Of a stretch of DNA of 64,000 nt, positions 37,313 to 46,690 are shown in pieces (the stretch's first letter is position 1; each line of letters starts with the position of its first letter). The translations under genes and the position numbers were made by a program. Origin of the DNA: Bradyrhizobium septentrionale (GTDB taxonomy: Bacteria > Pseudomonadota > Alphaproteobacteria > Rhizobiales > Xanthobacteraceae); NCBI RefSeq assembly GCF_011516645.4, contig NZ_CP088284.1, forward strand, positions 372,001 to 436,000, written 5' to 3'. Under the pieces are notes generated by a model. The model was given only the letters and a program-made list of their open reading frames with translations. It did no database searches and was not told the DNA's origin.

Positions 37313-37639
37313 ATGACGAAGCCGGTGTCCGATAAAGCACAAGTGACCCTGGAGTACCCCGACAAGTTTTATAGTGGCACATTTGAACGATCCTCCCGTT
37401 TTGAGGTTTCGTTCGATGCGACCGGCTTATTGCGTCTGCTCGAACATCCGGGTTCTGAAGACGTGCGGAAATCCGTTCACATCCACATTAACTATGGTCT
37501 GTTTTCAGACATCTTGCAGGAATCGTGTTTGCAGGTGCCTAACATTCCGAAAGACGAGATTCATCTGGAGCAACTTCGCCGAGCCGTGTCCGCATTCGAA
37601 CAGTCTCTGAGAGTCGTGCCAGCCGAAGCTGCGAGGTGA
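37313..37639 (+). CDS. Hypothetical soluble protein, FixK-box associated
   Basis: 108 residues starting MTKPVSDKAQVTLEYPDKFYSGTFERSS. Contains a central HIHINYGLFSDIL segment and a helical C-terminus (LEQLRRAVSAFEQSL). No family recognised. The upstream FixK-type box makes it a candidate member of the low-oxygen regulon. Confidence 0.65.
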   Translation: MTKPVSDKAQVTLEYPDKFYSGTFERSSRFEVSFDATGLLRLLEHPGSEDVRKSVHIHINYGLFSDILQESCLQVPNIPKDEIHLEQLRRAVSAFEQSLRVVPAEAAR

Positions 37640-38002
37640 TGTTGGGTGGTACGTGCGCCCGCAACCGGCAATGGCGGTCGGGCGTGGGCGATTCCTGCGC
37701 ATCGGTGACGGCCAGGGTACCGCGCCGCGATTTTCGAGCGGATGTGAACCAGCATCGCGTGGCGCAAGGGAGAGGCGTCGTCCCCTCTATGCCGAGATGG
37801 TGGTGATTCTCGCCGAGCTATGGAGCGACAACTTGTGGCGCAAAGTAGACACTACTCGGATTGGCGTCGTCGGATCTCTGAGTGCCGGCAGCGTCAAGAA
37901 GGAGCGTGCGCTAGAGAAGTCATTTTCAGCTCGTATGCAGCCGTCGTGCGTTTGAATGGCTAACGCTTCGACGAGCGGCGGTCGCACGAAAGAAAGACTG
38001 CG
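37640..38002. other. Gene-poor gap
   Basis: 363 bp between the hypothetical gene and the next cytochrome. A plus frame at 37653-37955 has no family likeness. No TTGA-N6-TCAA box and no RNA gene seen. Confidence 0.4.
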
Positions 38003-38338
38003 ATGAAACGAGTCTTGCTTGTACTGACAATGGGTCTCCTGTGGAGTACCTTCGCCCACGCGCGCGCTGAGGAGCAGCGAGATGGCAAAGAGATGTTGCA
38101 ACAGCTGTGCGCCCGCTGTCACTCCATTGGCAGGACCGGCAGAAGCCCGAACAGGCAAGCACCGCCGTTTCGCAGCTTTAGCGAAACGAAACTTTACGAC
38201 AGCGACTTCTTGCAACGACTGCAAGACGGCTATAGCAGCATCCACCCTTCCATGCCGACCTTCCGCTTCAACAGGGAGGATGCGGAGGAGGTGCGCAACT
38301 ACATGAAGTCCATTCAGGAACCATACAAGGCGAAATAA
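38003..38338 (+). CDS. Monohaem c-type cytochrome, paralogue of the one at 10383
   Basis: 111 residues. Signal peptide MKRVLLVLTMGLLWSTFAHA, haem site CARCH (C36, C39, H40), then SIGRTGRSPNRQAPPFR, nearly the same spacing as the protein at 10383-10721. Probable axial Met in SMPTFRF. Periplasmic electron carrier. No FixK-type box is visible upstream, unlike the paralogue. Confidence 0.85.
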   Translation: MKRVLLVLTMGLLWSTFAHARAEEQRDGKEMLQQLCARCHSIGRTGRSPNRQAPPFRSFSETKLYDSDFLQRLQDGYSSIHPSMPTFRFNREDAEEVRNYMKSIQEPYKAK

Positions 38339-38701
38339 CCACCAAGTCGCGGCAGGACTCGGAGCTGGGCTCCATCTTGATTGCTGCGATAATACCTAGA
38401 GGCCGGCGATCAAATTCGCGCGCCGCGGATCCTCGACGAGGAGGCAATACGGATCCAGTCCTGATTTTGAGTAGATCGAACCGGAAAGATTGGATCTAGT
38501 TGATCTATCTCAACGCGAGTGCAGGCGAATAGGAAGACATAACAACGATGGAGGATCAGGTGTCGGCGGATGAAACATGTTGTTTTCATCAAGGAAGCGT
38601 CAACATCGGTAGCCGGAGTTATAATGATCGATTCGGGCGCGAGGCGCGAAACCAAGAGACGATCGGGCAGTTGCGTCACACTCCAATGGAGAAGAAATCC
38701 C
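38339..38701. other. Intergenic leader of the Arg/Asp/Met-rich protein gene
   Basis: Holds the FixK-type box at 38500. The reading frame of the next gene is open from 38570 but that section (MKHVVFIKEAST...) lacks a signal and looks like leader. Confidence 0.45.
38500..38513. promoter_or_regulatory. FixK/FNR-type box TTGATCTATCTCAA
   Basis: 56 bp before the open-frame ATG at 38570 and 188 bp before the preferred GTG at 38702. Confidence 0.7.
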
Positions 38702-39274
38702 GTGCGTGTATTTGTCCTTGCCACCATGTTACTCGCGTCGTCGAGCCTCGGCTCACTCGCTCAGGAGCAGGGCAAGGCGTTGCCTGCAGCCCCGCAAGCC
38801 GGAACATCTGTCCAGACTGACCAAAACGCCGCGCCACAACCGGATCAACGAACTGGCCGTGATCAACCGAAGACTCACGACCACGAGGTGGGCGAAGGAC
38901 CGAAAACGCGCCGCGACGACGGCGAACGTATGGGCCGCGACACCCGCGAGATGGGACACAGCGGGATGATGCGTCGCGGTGACACCGACCGCTTGGGCGG
39001 AAACGACCGTGAGATGGGTGGCGGCGGAATGATGCGTCGCAGCGACGGCGACCGTATGAACCGTGATGAACGCGAAAAGAGCCAGGACTCGAGAATGTAT
39101 CGCGACCGCGAGACCAGCCGCGATCGGGAGCCGGATCGCGGACGATACTCGGATCGCGGCGATCGGGATTGGGACCGAGCGGACCGAGATAGGGACAACA
39201 GGGGGTACGTCGATGCAGACCAACCCCGGCGCCGCGTGAAAGTCTGCTTCGAATTCGAAAATGGCGACGAATAG
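38702..39274 (+). CDS. Exported low-complexity Arg/Asp/Met-rich protein
   Basis: 190 residues from the GTG at 38702, chosen because it yields a signal peptide (RVFVLATMLLASSSLGSLA, then QEQ) and has GGAGAAG upstream; the ATG at 38570 gives 234. The mature part is hydrophilic and repetitive: a unit of about 24-25 residues with REMGHSGMMRRGDTDR and REMGGGGMMRRSDGDR occurs twice, then runs of RDR/DRD. It ends with a short non-repetitive RRRVKVCFEFENGDE. Probably intrinsically disordered and periplasmic; possibly metal or polyanion binding, which is a guess. Confidence 0.65.
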   Translation: MRVFVLATMLLASSSLGSLAQEQGKALPAAPQAGTSVQTDQNAAPQPDQRTGRDQPKTHDHEVGEGPKTRRDDGERMGRDTREMGHSGMMRRGDTDRLGGNDREMGGGGMMRRSDGDRMNRDEREKSQDSRMYRDRETSRDREPDRGRYSDRGDRDWDRADRDRDNRGYVDADQPRRRVKVCFEFENGDE

Positions 39275-39547
39275 TGCCGTTACAGATAATAAGGCGCTAC
39301 TGAGTGGAAACGGTCTCAGCGCGCCGCGCTCCGTTTTCGGGGCGCAGTGCTTCGTCCTTGGCGAAGTTGAAATCACTAAATCCGTGTCGGTCTGCACTAG
39401 CGCCGAGCAGGAGATAAGCAGGCCCCGGCGAAAACCGGCACAACATCCCGACGCTATTTCCGTCTCGGTCTTGCTGCGGCGGCGCACGGATCAGCGTATC
39501 AACGATCCCTTGCCGGACCTGGAACAGATTCTTAAAGAGGTTCCAAC

Positions 39548-40108
39548 ATGCAACTATCCAATTCAACCAAGGGCTACGGCGCGATCCCCCAGGCGCTGCA
39601 TTGGCTGACGGTCTTTCTCGTGGCTCTCGCTTGGGCGCTTGGGACCTTTGACGATGTGCTGCCCAAGGGCGGGCCGCGGGAGTCCGGTCTATTCGTTCAC
39701 ATTTGCGCGGGAATAGTCATCCTGTGCCTTCTCGTAGCGCGCCTAACCTGGCGGTTGGTCGACCCGCCGCCGCCTGAGGCTACCGAGTTTGGCAACTGGA
39801 TGGGAAGGTGGCTGGATCCTGTCACCCGGATCGCGCACTTCAGCCTATATGCGTTGCTGGTAGCGGTCCCAGTCGCTGGTATCGTGCTTCAGTTTGCACG
39901 GGGCGATGCGTTGCCGCTATTGGGCTTTGCCGAAATTGCGTCGCCATGGCCAAAGGACCGTGCCTTCGCCCATAACGTGAAAGAGGTGCATGAAACTCTC
40001 GCCCATGCATTGGTGGTTCTCGCGGCATTCCATGCTGCCGCTGCACTAGTTCACCACTGGATATTTAGGGACCGCACGCTCGTTCGGATGCTACCTCATT
40101 CCGAGTGA
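39548..40108 (+). CDS. Cytochrome b561-type membrane protein
   Basis: 186 residues with four helices. Histidines that would bind two haems b lie in ALHWLTVFLVALAWALG (TM1), FVHICAGIVILCLLVARL (TM2), IAHFSLYALLVAVPVAG (TM3) and HETLAHALVVLAAFHAAAALVHHW (TM4), the CybB family pattern. It transfers electrons across the inner membrane, probably between quinol and periplasmic acceptors. Ribosome site AAAGAGG is about 6 bp before ATG. No FixK-type box seen upstream. Confidence 0.9.
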   Translation: MQLSNSTKGYGAIPQALHWLTVFLVALAWALGTFDDVLPKGGPRESGLFVHICAGIVILCLLVARLTWRLVDPPPPEATEFGNWMGRWLDPVTRIAHFSLYALLVAVPVAGIVLQFARGDALPLLGFAEIASPWPKDRAFAHNVKEVHETLAHALVVLAAFHAAAALVHHWIFRDRTLVRMLPHSE

Positions 40109-40192
40109 TGATGGGTAACGGAATGGTCCACCCAGTGGCGAGCGAGACGCGTTCAACTCTGTGGAGCTGTTCTTATTGATAGGTGCGTGATC

Positions 40193-40303
40193 ATGGGAAT
40201 CGAGCGCGTGACGCCGATGCTCAAGTGCGATGCCTGCGGTGTCGAATTTCAGGCGCGTGGCCTCCGCAGAGAATTCGGAGAGGCAGTACATTCTAACAGG
40301 TGA
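40193..40303 (+). CDS. Possible 36-residue zinc-ribbon-like peptide
   Basis: Frame MGIERVTPMLKCDACGVEFQ... ending in SNR, with one CxxC. It lies in the otherwise empty gap before the VIT-family gene. No second Cys pair and no ribosome site, so it may be a chance frame. Confidence 0.25.
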   Translation: MGIERVTPMLKCDACGVEFQARGLRREFGEAVHSNR

Positions 40304-40343
40304 TGACCGTAACGCCGCTTCAGGGCGTTAGCAGGAGAATAAG

Positions 40344-41045
40344 ATGAGCCGCCTTCACGCGCACCCCGAGAACCATCTCGTCGATCGGATCGGATGGCTC
40401 AGGGCCGCCGTCCTGGGAGCAAATGACGGCATCATCTCGACTGCGAGCCTGATCGTCGGTGTTGCAGCCGCAGCTGCGACACGAAATGATGTCCTGATCG
40501 CAGGTATTGCGGGATTAGTGGCTGGAGCGATGTCGATGGCGGCCGGCGAATATGTCTCCGTCAGTTCGCAGTCGGACACCGAGCAGGCCGATCTTGCACG
40601 TGAGCGCAAGGAGTTGAACGAAAACTCCGCATTCGAACTCGACGAACTTGCCGAAATCTATGTTAGGCGAGGTGTCGATAAGTCCCTGGCGCGGCAGGTG
40701 GCCAAGCAACTGATGGCGAAGGACGCGTTGACGGCTCACGCGCGCGACGAACTGGGGATCTCGGAAATCACCGCGGCGCGTCCGGTCCAAGCCGCGCTAA
40801 CCTCGGCTGCAATGTTTGCGGTGGGCGCCGCCATGCCGTTGCTGATGGTTATCGTGTCGCCTGGTAGCGGCCTGGTACCGATTGTGTCCGCGGCATCGTT
40901 GGCCTTTCTCGCCGTCTTAGGAGCGATCGGGGCAAAGGCGGGGGGCGCAAACATTCTGAGAGCCACCATCCGTGTGACGTTTTGGGGCGCCTTCGCCCTG
41001 GCGCTGACCGCCGGCATTGGAAAGCTGTTCGGGACGGTGGTCTGA
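40344..41045 (+). CDS. VIT/CCC1-family (DUF125) metal transporter
   Basis: 233 residues with five helices: WLRAAVLGANDGIISTASLIVGVAAAAA and AGLVAGAMSMAAGEYVSVSSQSD form the VIT1 core (TM1-2), followed by a cytoplasmic metal-binding helical region (LARERKELNENSAFELDELAEIYV) and three C-terminal helices. These proteins move Fe2+ or Mn2+ out of the cytoplasm. The ribosome site AGGAG precedes ATG. The following P1B ATPase gene starts 82 bp later in the same direction, suggesting paired metal efflux. Confidence 0.88.
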   Translation: MSRLHAHPENHLVDRIGWLRAAVLGANDGIISTASLIVGVAAAAATRNDVLIAGIAGLVAGAMSMAAGEYVSVSSQSDTEQADLARERKELNENSAFELDELAEIYVRRGVDKSLARQVAKQLMAKDALTAHARDELGISEITAARPVQAALTSAAMFAVGAAMPLLMVIVSPGSGLVPIVSAASLAFLAVLGAIGAKAGGANILRATIRVTFWGAFALALTAGIGKLFGTVV

Positions 41046-41127
41046 AATTCCGGCTAAGGCGACTTCGCGCGTGCAACCTGGTATGGCTCCGGTCGGGCAG
41101 TCGCACGCTTGTGTGAGGGCGTTTGAG

Positions 41128-42969
41128 ATGCTTGCTGGCTTCTTCGTGCGGACACTGTTGGTGTTGCTGCCGGCTTTCGGTCTTGGCCTCGGCTTTGTCT
41201 TGCCGTTGCTCGGACAGCCGGCATGGCAGGATCGCGTCTGGGGAGCGTTCACTGTTCCGGTTCTGATCGTCCTTGTTTACGACATTGTTGCAAGTGTGCG
41301 ACGCGGTGAGGTCGGCCTCGATATCGTAGCGGTCCTGTCGATGGCGGCAGCGCTCGTCGTCGGAGAGGAGCTCGCCGCGGTCGTCGTCGCGCTGATGTAT
41401 GCCGGTGGGCAATTCCTCGAAGCGTTTGCCGAACGCCACGCGCGCCGCGAGATGACGGCGCTGCTGGCACGGGCACCTCGAAGCGCTGTTCGATACCGGG
41501 CCGGTGGTCTCGAAGAAGTCGACCTGGATCTGATCGTGCCAGGCGACCGCTTACTGATCCGGCAGGGCGATGTGATCCCGGCCGACGGGATAGTGGCGAG
41601 CGGGCTTGCGGTCCTCGATCAATCCGCGCTCACAGGTGAGCCGATCCCTGTCCAGCAGCACGCCGGCGATCAGGTGATGAGCGGATCCAATAACGCCGGT
41701 GAGGCGTTCGATCTCACAGTATCGCACCGCGCCGCTGAAAGCACTTATGCCGGCATCGTGCGCCTGGTCGATGGAGCGCAGCGCGCCAAGGCGCCGATGT
41801 CGCGACTTGCCGATCGCTTCGCGATCGTCTTTCTCGGGGTCACCGTACTCATCGCCGCCGTCGCCTGGTTCTTCACCGGCGATCCGGTTCGCGCGGTCGC
41901 TGTTCTCGTCGTTGCGACGCCGTGCCCGCTTATTCTGGCGGTGCCGGTCGCCATCGTTTCCGGGCTTTCTCGGGCAGCGCGACATGGCATTCTGATCAAG
42001 GGAGGTAAGGCAATCGAGGCGCTCGCGCGCGTTAATTCGCTGGTCCTTGACAAGACCGGCACGCTTACCGACGGCAGGGCGAAGGTCGTGGCCGTTAACG
42101 TTTCGGACGGTGCCGATCCCGACGAGGTGTTACGCCTTGCTGCCTCGCTTGATCAGGCGTCCAAGCATATCATCGCCCAGACCATCGTTGCCGAAGCGCA
42201 GGGCCGCCTGTTTAAACTCGCGCTACCGTCTGACGTCGTCGAAACTCCTGGCGAAGGCGTCCGGGGCGTCGTTGAGGGACGATCCATCGCGGTCGGTGGG
42301 ATTCAATTCGTGATGTCCAAATTGCCGCAGGGAACCGAAAATCGCCTCCAGGCAAAAAAAGTTGCCGGCGCGGTCATTGTTGCTGTTGCCATCGATGGCC
42401 ATTTTGCGGGCGAGATAAGGCTGGCTGATGAACTGCGGTCGGGCACACAATTGCTCCTGCAGCGGCTGAGAATGCTGGGAGTACAACGGATTGTTCTCGC
42501 AACGGGGGATCGGAGCGAGGTTGCGGACGCCATTGCTGCAGGCTTGGGAATCGACGCGGTACGCTCGGGACTGACGCCGGATCAAAAAGTTCTCGTTGTG
42601 CTCTCCGAGCGGAAAAATGGTCCCGTCATGATGATCGGCGACGGCGTCAACGATGCGCCGGCGCTGGCCGCTGCCGATGTTGGCGTGGCAATGGGCGCGA
42701 GAGGTGCGGCTGCATCCGCCGAAGCCGCCGACGTCGTGATCTTGGTCGACCATCTCGACCGCATCCTGCCCGCCATGCAGATCGCCCGACGTTCCCGCTT
42801 CATCGCGCTGGAGGGTGTCATTGCCGGGATAGGGCTCTCACTGATCGGAATGGTGGCCGCCGCGTTGGGCTATTTGACGCCGGTAGAGGGCGCGCTGATC
42901 CAGGAAGCAATCGACGTCGCCGTTATCCTAAACGCTCTGAGAGCTCTGGGTGATGGGAAATTGTCTTAG
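41128..42969 (+). CDS. P1B-type metal-transporting ATPase, TPC-motif class
   Basis: 613 residues from the ATG at 41128 (GAGGG about 8 bp upstream; frame open from 41017 inside the VIT gene). Phosphorylation motif DKTGTLTDG, hinge GDGVNDAPAL, actuator LTGEPIPV. The metal motif in TM6 is TPCPLIL, the TPC-type seen in P1B-5 ATPases linked with nickel/iron, not CPC of copper pumps. No N-terminal HMA domain and no C-terminal hemerythrin domain. Adjacent VIT-family gene hints at iron or manganese traffic; specificity is inferred only. Confidence 0.85.
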   Translation: MLAGFFVRTLLVLLPAFGLGLGFVLPLLGQPAWQDRVWGAFTVPVLIVLVYDIVASVRRGEVGLDIVAVLSMAAALVVGEELAAVVVALMYAGGQFLEAFAERHARREMTALLARAPRSAVRYRAGGLEEVDLDLIVPGDRLLIRQGDVIPADGIVASGLAVLDQSALTGEPIPVQQHAGDQVMSGSNNAGEAFDLTVSHRAAESTYAGIVRLVDGAQRAKAPMSRLADRFAIVFLGVTVLIAAVAWFFTGDPVRAVAVLVVATPCPLILAVPVAIVSGLSRAARHGILIKGGKAIEALARVNSLVLDKTGTLTDGRAKVVAVNVSDGADPDEVLRLAASLDQASKHIIAQTIVAEAQGRLFKLALPSDVVETPGEGVRGVVEGRSIAVGGIQFVMSKLPQGTENRLQAKKVAGAVIVAVAIDGHFAGEIRLADELRSGTQLLLQRLRMLGVQRIVLATGDRSEVADAIAAGLGIDAVRSGLTPDQKVLVVLSERKNGPVMMIGDGVNDAPALAAADVGVAMGARGAAASAEAADVVILVDHLDRILPAMQIARRSRFIALEGVIAGIGLSLIGMVAAALGYLTPVEGALIQEAIDVAVILNALRALGDGKLS

Positions 42970-43226
42970 TCACTGCGCCAATAGAGCGCGAGACCATCAT
43001 GAACGAACGGCAGGTTCTGGCGCGAAGCGGTCGTTGTGGATTTCTCGATAGCCCCCGCGAACTCGACCTAGGCCGAACAACTTCCATCTCGATCGATGGG
43101 TCGACCTGAATTGGAGCCAATTCAAACACGTGTAGAAATTTTCTCCCAATTGCTTACTCGCGCGAATGAACCGAAACTGAAGTCTCAGGCTGGGCATGCA
43201 TATCGCGTTGCAAAACAAGGAAAAGC

Positions 43227-43271
43227 TGGCGCACCCGACACGATTCGAACGTGTGACCTTTGCCTTCGGAG
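43227..43271 (-). repeat. att site: 3' fragment of tRNA-Arg(CCG)
   Basis: Read on the minus strand this 45-bp stretch runs from the anticodon loop (CTCCGAA) through the variable arm and TpsiC arm (GTTCGAATC) to the 3' GGTGCGCCA end. The 5' half expected to its right is absent: the sequence diverges right at the anticodon loop. It is therefore the core left by site-specific integration, lying 180 bp before the integrase. The intact tRNA should lie at the right island end, beyond the window. Confidence 0.85.
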
Positions 43272-43451
43272 CAATTTAACTTGCTTATCCGAATGTTGCG
43301 ATAGGGCACGCCATGGTACGCCATCCACCTGTAATAACTAGATATTCCCAACGGCGCAAGCGACGTTCCTATCCGAAAGTTCGACGCGATTTCCGTCCGC
43401 CTGCTTACGCAGTGCTTACGCGAGAGATCCGGCTGCGGACGGAGCAAACGC

Positions 43452-44810
43452 ATGACTAAGGTCACGAAAAGGGTCGTCGACGCCGCCGAGGTCCGAAAGA
43501 AGGACTACGTCATCTGGGACGAAGAATTGCCAGGTTTCGGAGTCCGCATCTTCGCGTCAGGCAAGCGAAGCTACGTCATCCAGTATCGGGCCGCGGGCCG
43601 CTCGCGCCGCTTCACCATCGGACTACATGGCATTTGGACGCCCGAGACAGCCAGGCAAGAGGCGAAAGTCCAACTCGGCCGCGTTGCTAAAGGCGACAAC
43701 CCCGCCGAAGAGCGCCAACTCGATCACAAAGCGATCACCGTCAAGGAACTCTGCGACCTATATTTTGCCGACTTGAAGGCGGGTCTCATACTCGGAAAAG
43801 GAGGGAAACCCAAAAAAGCTTCAACGATCGTAACCGATACCGGCCGAATCCAACGCCACATCATTCCGCTGATAGGCGCCCGCAGGGTCAAAGACCTCAC
43901 AAAGGCTGACATCAACAAGGTCCTAAAAGATATCATGGCCGGAAAGACGCGGGTTTCGGTCAAGACCAAGAAGTTGCGCGGAAAGGCCATTGTCCGAGGC
44001 GGTGCAGGAACGGCCACACGCACAGTCGGCCTTCTGGGCGGCATCCTCACCTATGCTGTCGAAGCCGGCATCATCGAGACCAACCCCGCCCATGGCATCC
44101 GCAAGCCGAAAGACAATGTGCGGAAGCGGCGGCTCTCGGAGGCGGAGTACCGAACATTGGGCCAGATGCTGCGCGATGCCGTAGGCCTGGAAAAGTACAT
44201 CATGACTGTCGACATCATTCGCCAAATCGCGCTCACCGGTTGCCGGCGCAGCGAAATCATCGACCTCAAATGGACAGAAGCCGACACCGAAGCGAGTTGC
44301 TTGAGATTGGATGACAGCAAGGAAGGCGAGTCGATTCGTGCTATCGGTTTGCCAGTGGTCGAGTATCTTGAACGACGCCGAACCACTGCTCGTGCCACAT
44401 ACGTGTTTCCTGGCCAAGGCGAAGATAATGCATTTGGAAGCTTCCCGAACCACTGGAAGCAGCTATTCAAGGACTCTCCGCTTGCGGACGTAACGCCGCA
44501 CGTTCTTCGTCACAGCTTCGCGAGCATCGCCAACGATCTCGGTTTTACCGAGGTGACCATCGCGGCCCTGGTCGGCCATGCCAAGGGTTCGGTCACAAGC
44601 AAATACATTCACGCGGTTGACACGGCCCTTATCATGGCTGCGGACACGATCTCTGGGTATATTCAAGGACTCCTTGACGGCATCGAGTTTAGGCAGACGG
44701 CCTATGCATTGGATCGCTCCTCACGAAAAGCCGCCCTGGTTCACTTCCTGAAGAGGGCTTCGGTGGGTGACCAAGACTCGACTGAAGAGGAGCGCCGCTT
44801 GGCTGCTTAG
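43452..44810 (+). CDS. Tyrosine recombinase / island integrase
   Basis: 452 residues. An N-terminal DUF4102-like arm-binding region (WDEELPGFGVRIFASGKRSYVIQY) is followed by a core-binding domain (about 95-215) and the catalytic domain: Arg265 in TGCRRSE, His350 and Arg353 in HVLRHSF, His374 or so in LVGHAKG, and the nucleophile Tyr385 in SKYIHAV. All catalytic residues are present. It reads away from the adjacent att fragment into the island. Integrases of this group target tRNA 3' ends, which agrees with the neighbouring site. Confidence 0.93.
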   Translation: MTKVTKRVVDAAEVRKKDYVIWDEELPGFGVRIFASGKRSYVIQYRAAGRSRRFTIGLHGIWTPETARQEAKVQLGRVAKGDNPAEERQLDHKAITVKELCDLYFADLKAGLILGKGGKPKKASTIVTDTGRIQRHIIPLIGARRVKDLTKADINKVLKDIMAGKTRVSVKTKKLRGKAIVRGGAGTATRTVGLLGGILTYAVEAGIIETNPAHGIRKPKDNVRKRRLSEAEYRTLGQMLRDAVGLEKYIMTVDIIRQIALTGCRRSEIIDLKWTEADTEASCLRLDDSKEGESIRAIGLPVVEYLERRRTTARATYVFPGQGEDNAFGSFPNHWKQLFKDSPLADVTPHVLRHSFASIANDLGFTEVTIAALVGHAKGSVTSKYIHAVDTALIMAADTISGYIQGLLDGIEFRQTAYALDRSSRKAALVHFLKRASVGDQDSTEEERRLAA

Positions 44811-45025
44811 TGCATGCACTCCTGAATCACCGGCCGCAGATCAGCCCATTTGATGTCCGATTTCATCCCGAAAGCAGCGGGAACGCAGACGGGTCAAGAG
44901 CTAGCCCGTCTTATTCGTCAGAGTGCGCCTGAGAGGCTGGCGAGCGTGGTGTAAAGCGCTGATGCGGCGTAGGATTCGGTTGCGAAGCCAACCCCATCAC
45001 CTCAACCGCGAACGCCACGCCCGCC

Positions 45026-46369
45026 ATGACCGACGATACGATTCTGCCCTTCTCGTTTCCAGCCGTTCACGCCAAGAAAGTCACAGCTGCCTTCGATGGC
45101 GGTCGGCTGACCTCGAACGGGGGCGTGATGCTTCTGGCGATGGCCGAGCGGCGTCTCGGCTTGGCCGACAATTTGGCCCGGGTGTTCCCGGATCGGCGCG
45201 ATCCGACGCGGGTCGTGCACAGCCTTGTCGATATGTTCCGCGCGCGCATGTTCGCGATCTGCTGCGGCTACGAGGACGCCGACGACCTCGATCATCTGCG
45301 GTCCGATCCCGCATTCAAGCTGGCCTGCGGACGGCTGCCGGACACGGGTCGCGATCTGTGTTCCCAACCGACGCTGTCGCGGCTGGAGAATGCTCCGCGC
45401 CTGCGCGACGTGATCCGACTGACCTACACTTTGGTCGACGCATGGATGGATAGCTACCCGCGCGAGCCGGCATCCGTCACGCTCGACATCGATGATACCT
45501 GCGATGTCGTCCACGGCCATCAGCAGCTCTCGCTGTTCAACGCTCATTATGACGAACGCTGCTTCCTGCCGATCCACGTCTACGACACGGAGAAGAGCCG
45601 GCCCGTGGCGGTCGTGCTGCGGCCCGGCAAGACGCCGGGCGGCGTCGAGGTGCGTGCCCACCTGCGCCGCCTGATCCGGCATATCCGGACGCGGTGGCAC
45701 AACACGCGAATTACGTTCCGTGGCGACGGGCACTATGCCCGGCCGGAGGCAATGGCGTGGTGCGAGACCAACGGCATCGACTACATCTTCGGTCTGTCCG
45801 GCACCAAGCCGCTCGCCAGAAAAGTCGACGAGGCCGCCGACGACATCCGCACGCGACGCGCCATCGAGAACCTGCCGGTTCTGCGCGGCTATACCGAGAC
45901 GCGCCACAAGGCAAAGTCCTGGGATCGCGAACGGCGTACCGTCGCCCGTATTGAGGCGACGATGCTCGGCCTCGACATCCGTTTCGTCGTCACCAGCCTC
46001 GATGTCGGTTCGGCCGAGTGGATCTACGACAGCCTGTATTGCGCACGCGGCCAAGCCGAGAATCTGATCAAGCTGCATAAGACACAGCTCGCCTCCGATC
46101 GCACCAGCTGCCGTTCGGCGCTCGCCAATCAAGTCCGCCTCGTTCTCCACACCGCCGCTTAATGGCTGATGCTGACCGTGCGCGACGCGATTCCCAAAGC
46201 CCGGGAATTGGCCACAGCCGAGTTCGCGACGCTGCGTCTTCGTCTCTTGAAACTCGCTGCCCGTGTGGTCGAGACCGCGAGCCGCATTCGCCTTGCGTTT
46301 GCCGCGGCATGTCCCGAAGCCGACCTGATCCGCGGCTTGCCAGGCGCGCTGCTGCCGCTCGGTCCTTGA
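45026..46369 (+). pseudogene. IS1380-family transposase, interrupted by a nonsense codon
   Basis: The frame encodes a DDE transposase of the IS1380 type (FDGGRLTSNGGVMLL at the N-terminus; DIDDTCDVVHGHQQL holding catalytic Asp; GDGHYARPEAMAW). An in-frame TAA at 46160-46162 replaces an expected Tyr (HTAA-stop-WLMLTVRDAIPKAREL), and the same frame continues to a TGA at 46367. A single base change TA(C/T) to TAA explains it. Full length would be 447 codons. Terminal inverted repeats were not identified. Confidence 0.82.
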
Positions 46370-46474
46370 CCGGCGGGGCGTCCGCCCCCCGTTCGCCCAA
46401 CCTACACCTCAAGCGCGTTGCAAAGTACGGGTCGGTCAGGCGGTGAAAAGCCGAAGGCAATCCCGCGCGCCTCG

Positions 46475-46690
46475 TCAGAGCAGATGTGCGGCCACATCAA
46501 TCGGACTAAAAAAAGCACTCTCACGAATAGGACGGGCTAGCTCGACATTACCGGCGAAGATGCGGAAGTGTGGTCCCTTGTCGGAGGGGTTCTCGACCCG
46601 CACCAGCTTGGCTTTGGCATTGAGGGCGAGGGTGCGAACCGTGCCGGTGAAGCCGTTGCCGGTCGAGGTGAAGGTGCCGATGGTCGCCAT
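46475..46690 (-). pseudogene. Truncated DUF736-family gene
   Basis: The first about 50 residues ([21 protein letters not shown]..., to RIFAGNVE) are those of DUF736, a small protein common on rhizobial integrative elements and plasmids. After residue 50 the sequence changes abruptly to unrelated residues ending in AAHLL, so the C-terminal half is lost. The ATG at 46690 has an AAAGGAC ribosome site. It supports conjugative-element ancestry of this island. Confidence 0.75.

Noticed and set aside
43227..43271. A functional tRNA-Arg gene
   Set aside because: The 5' half, D-arm and one side of the anticodon stem are missing, so only an att fragment is present.
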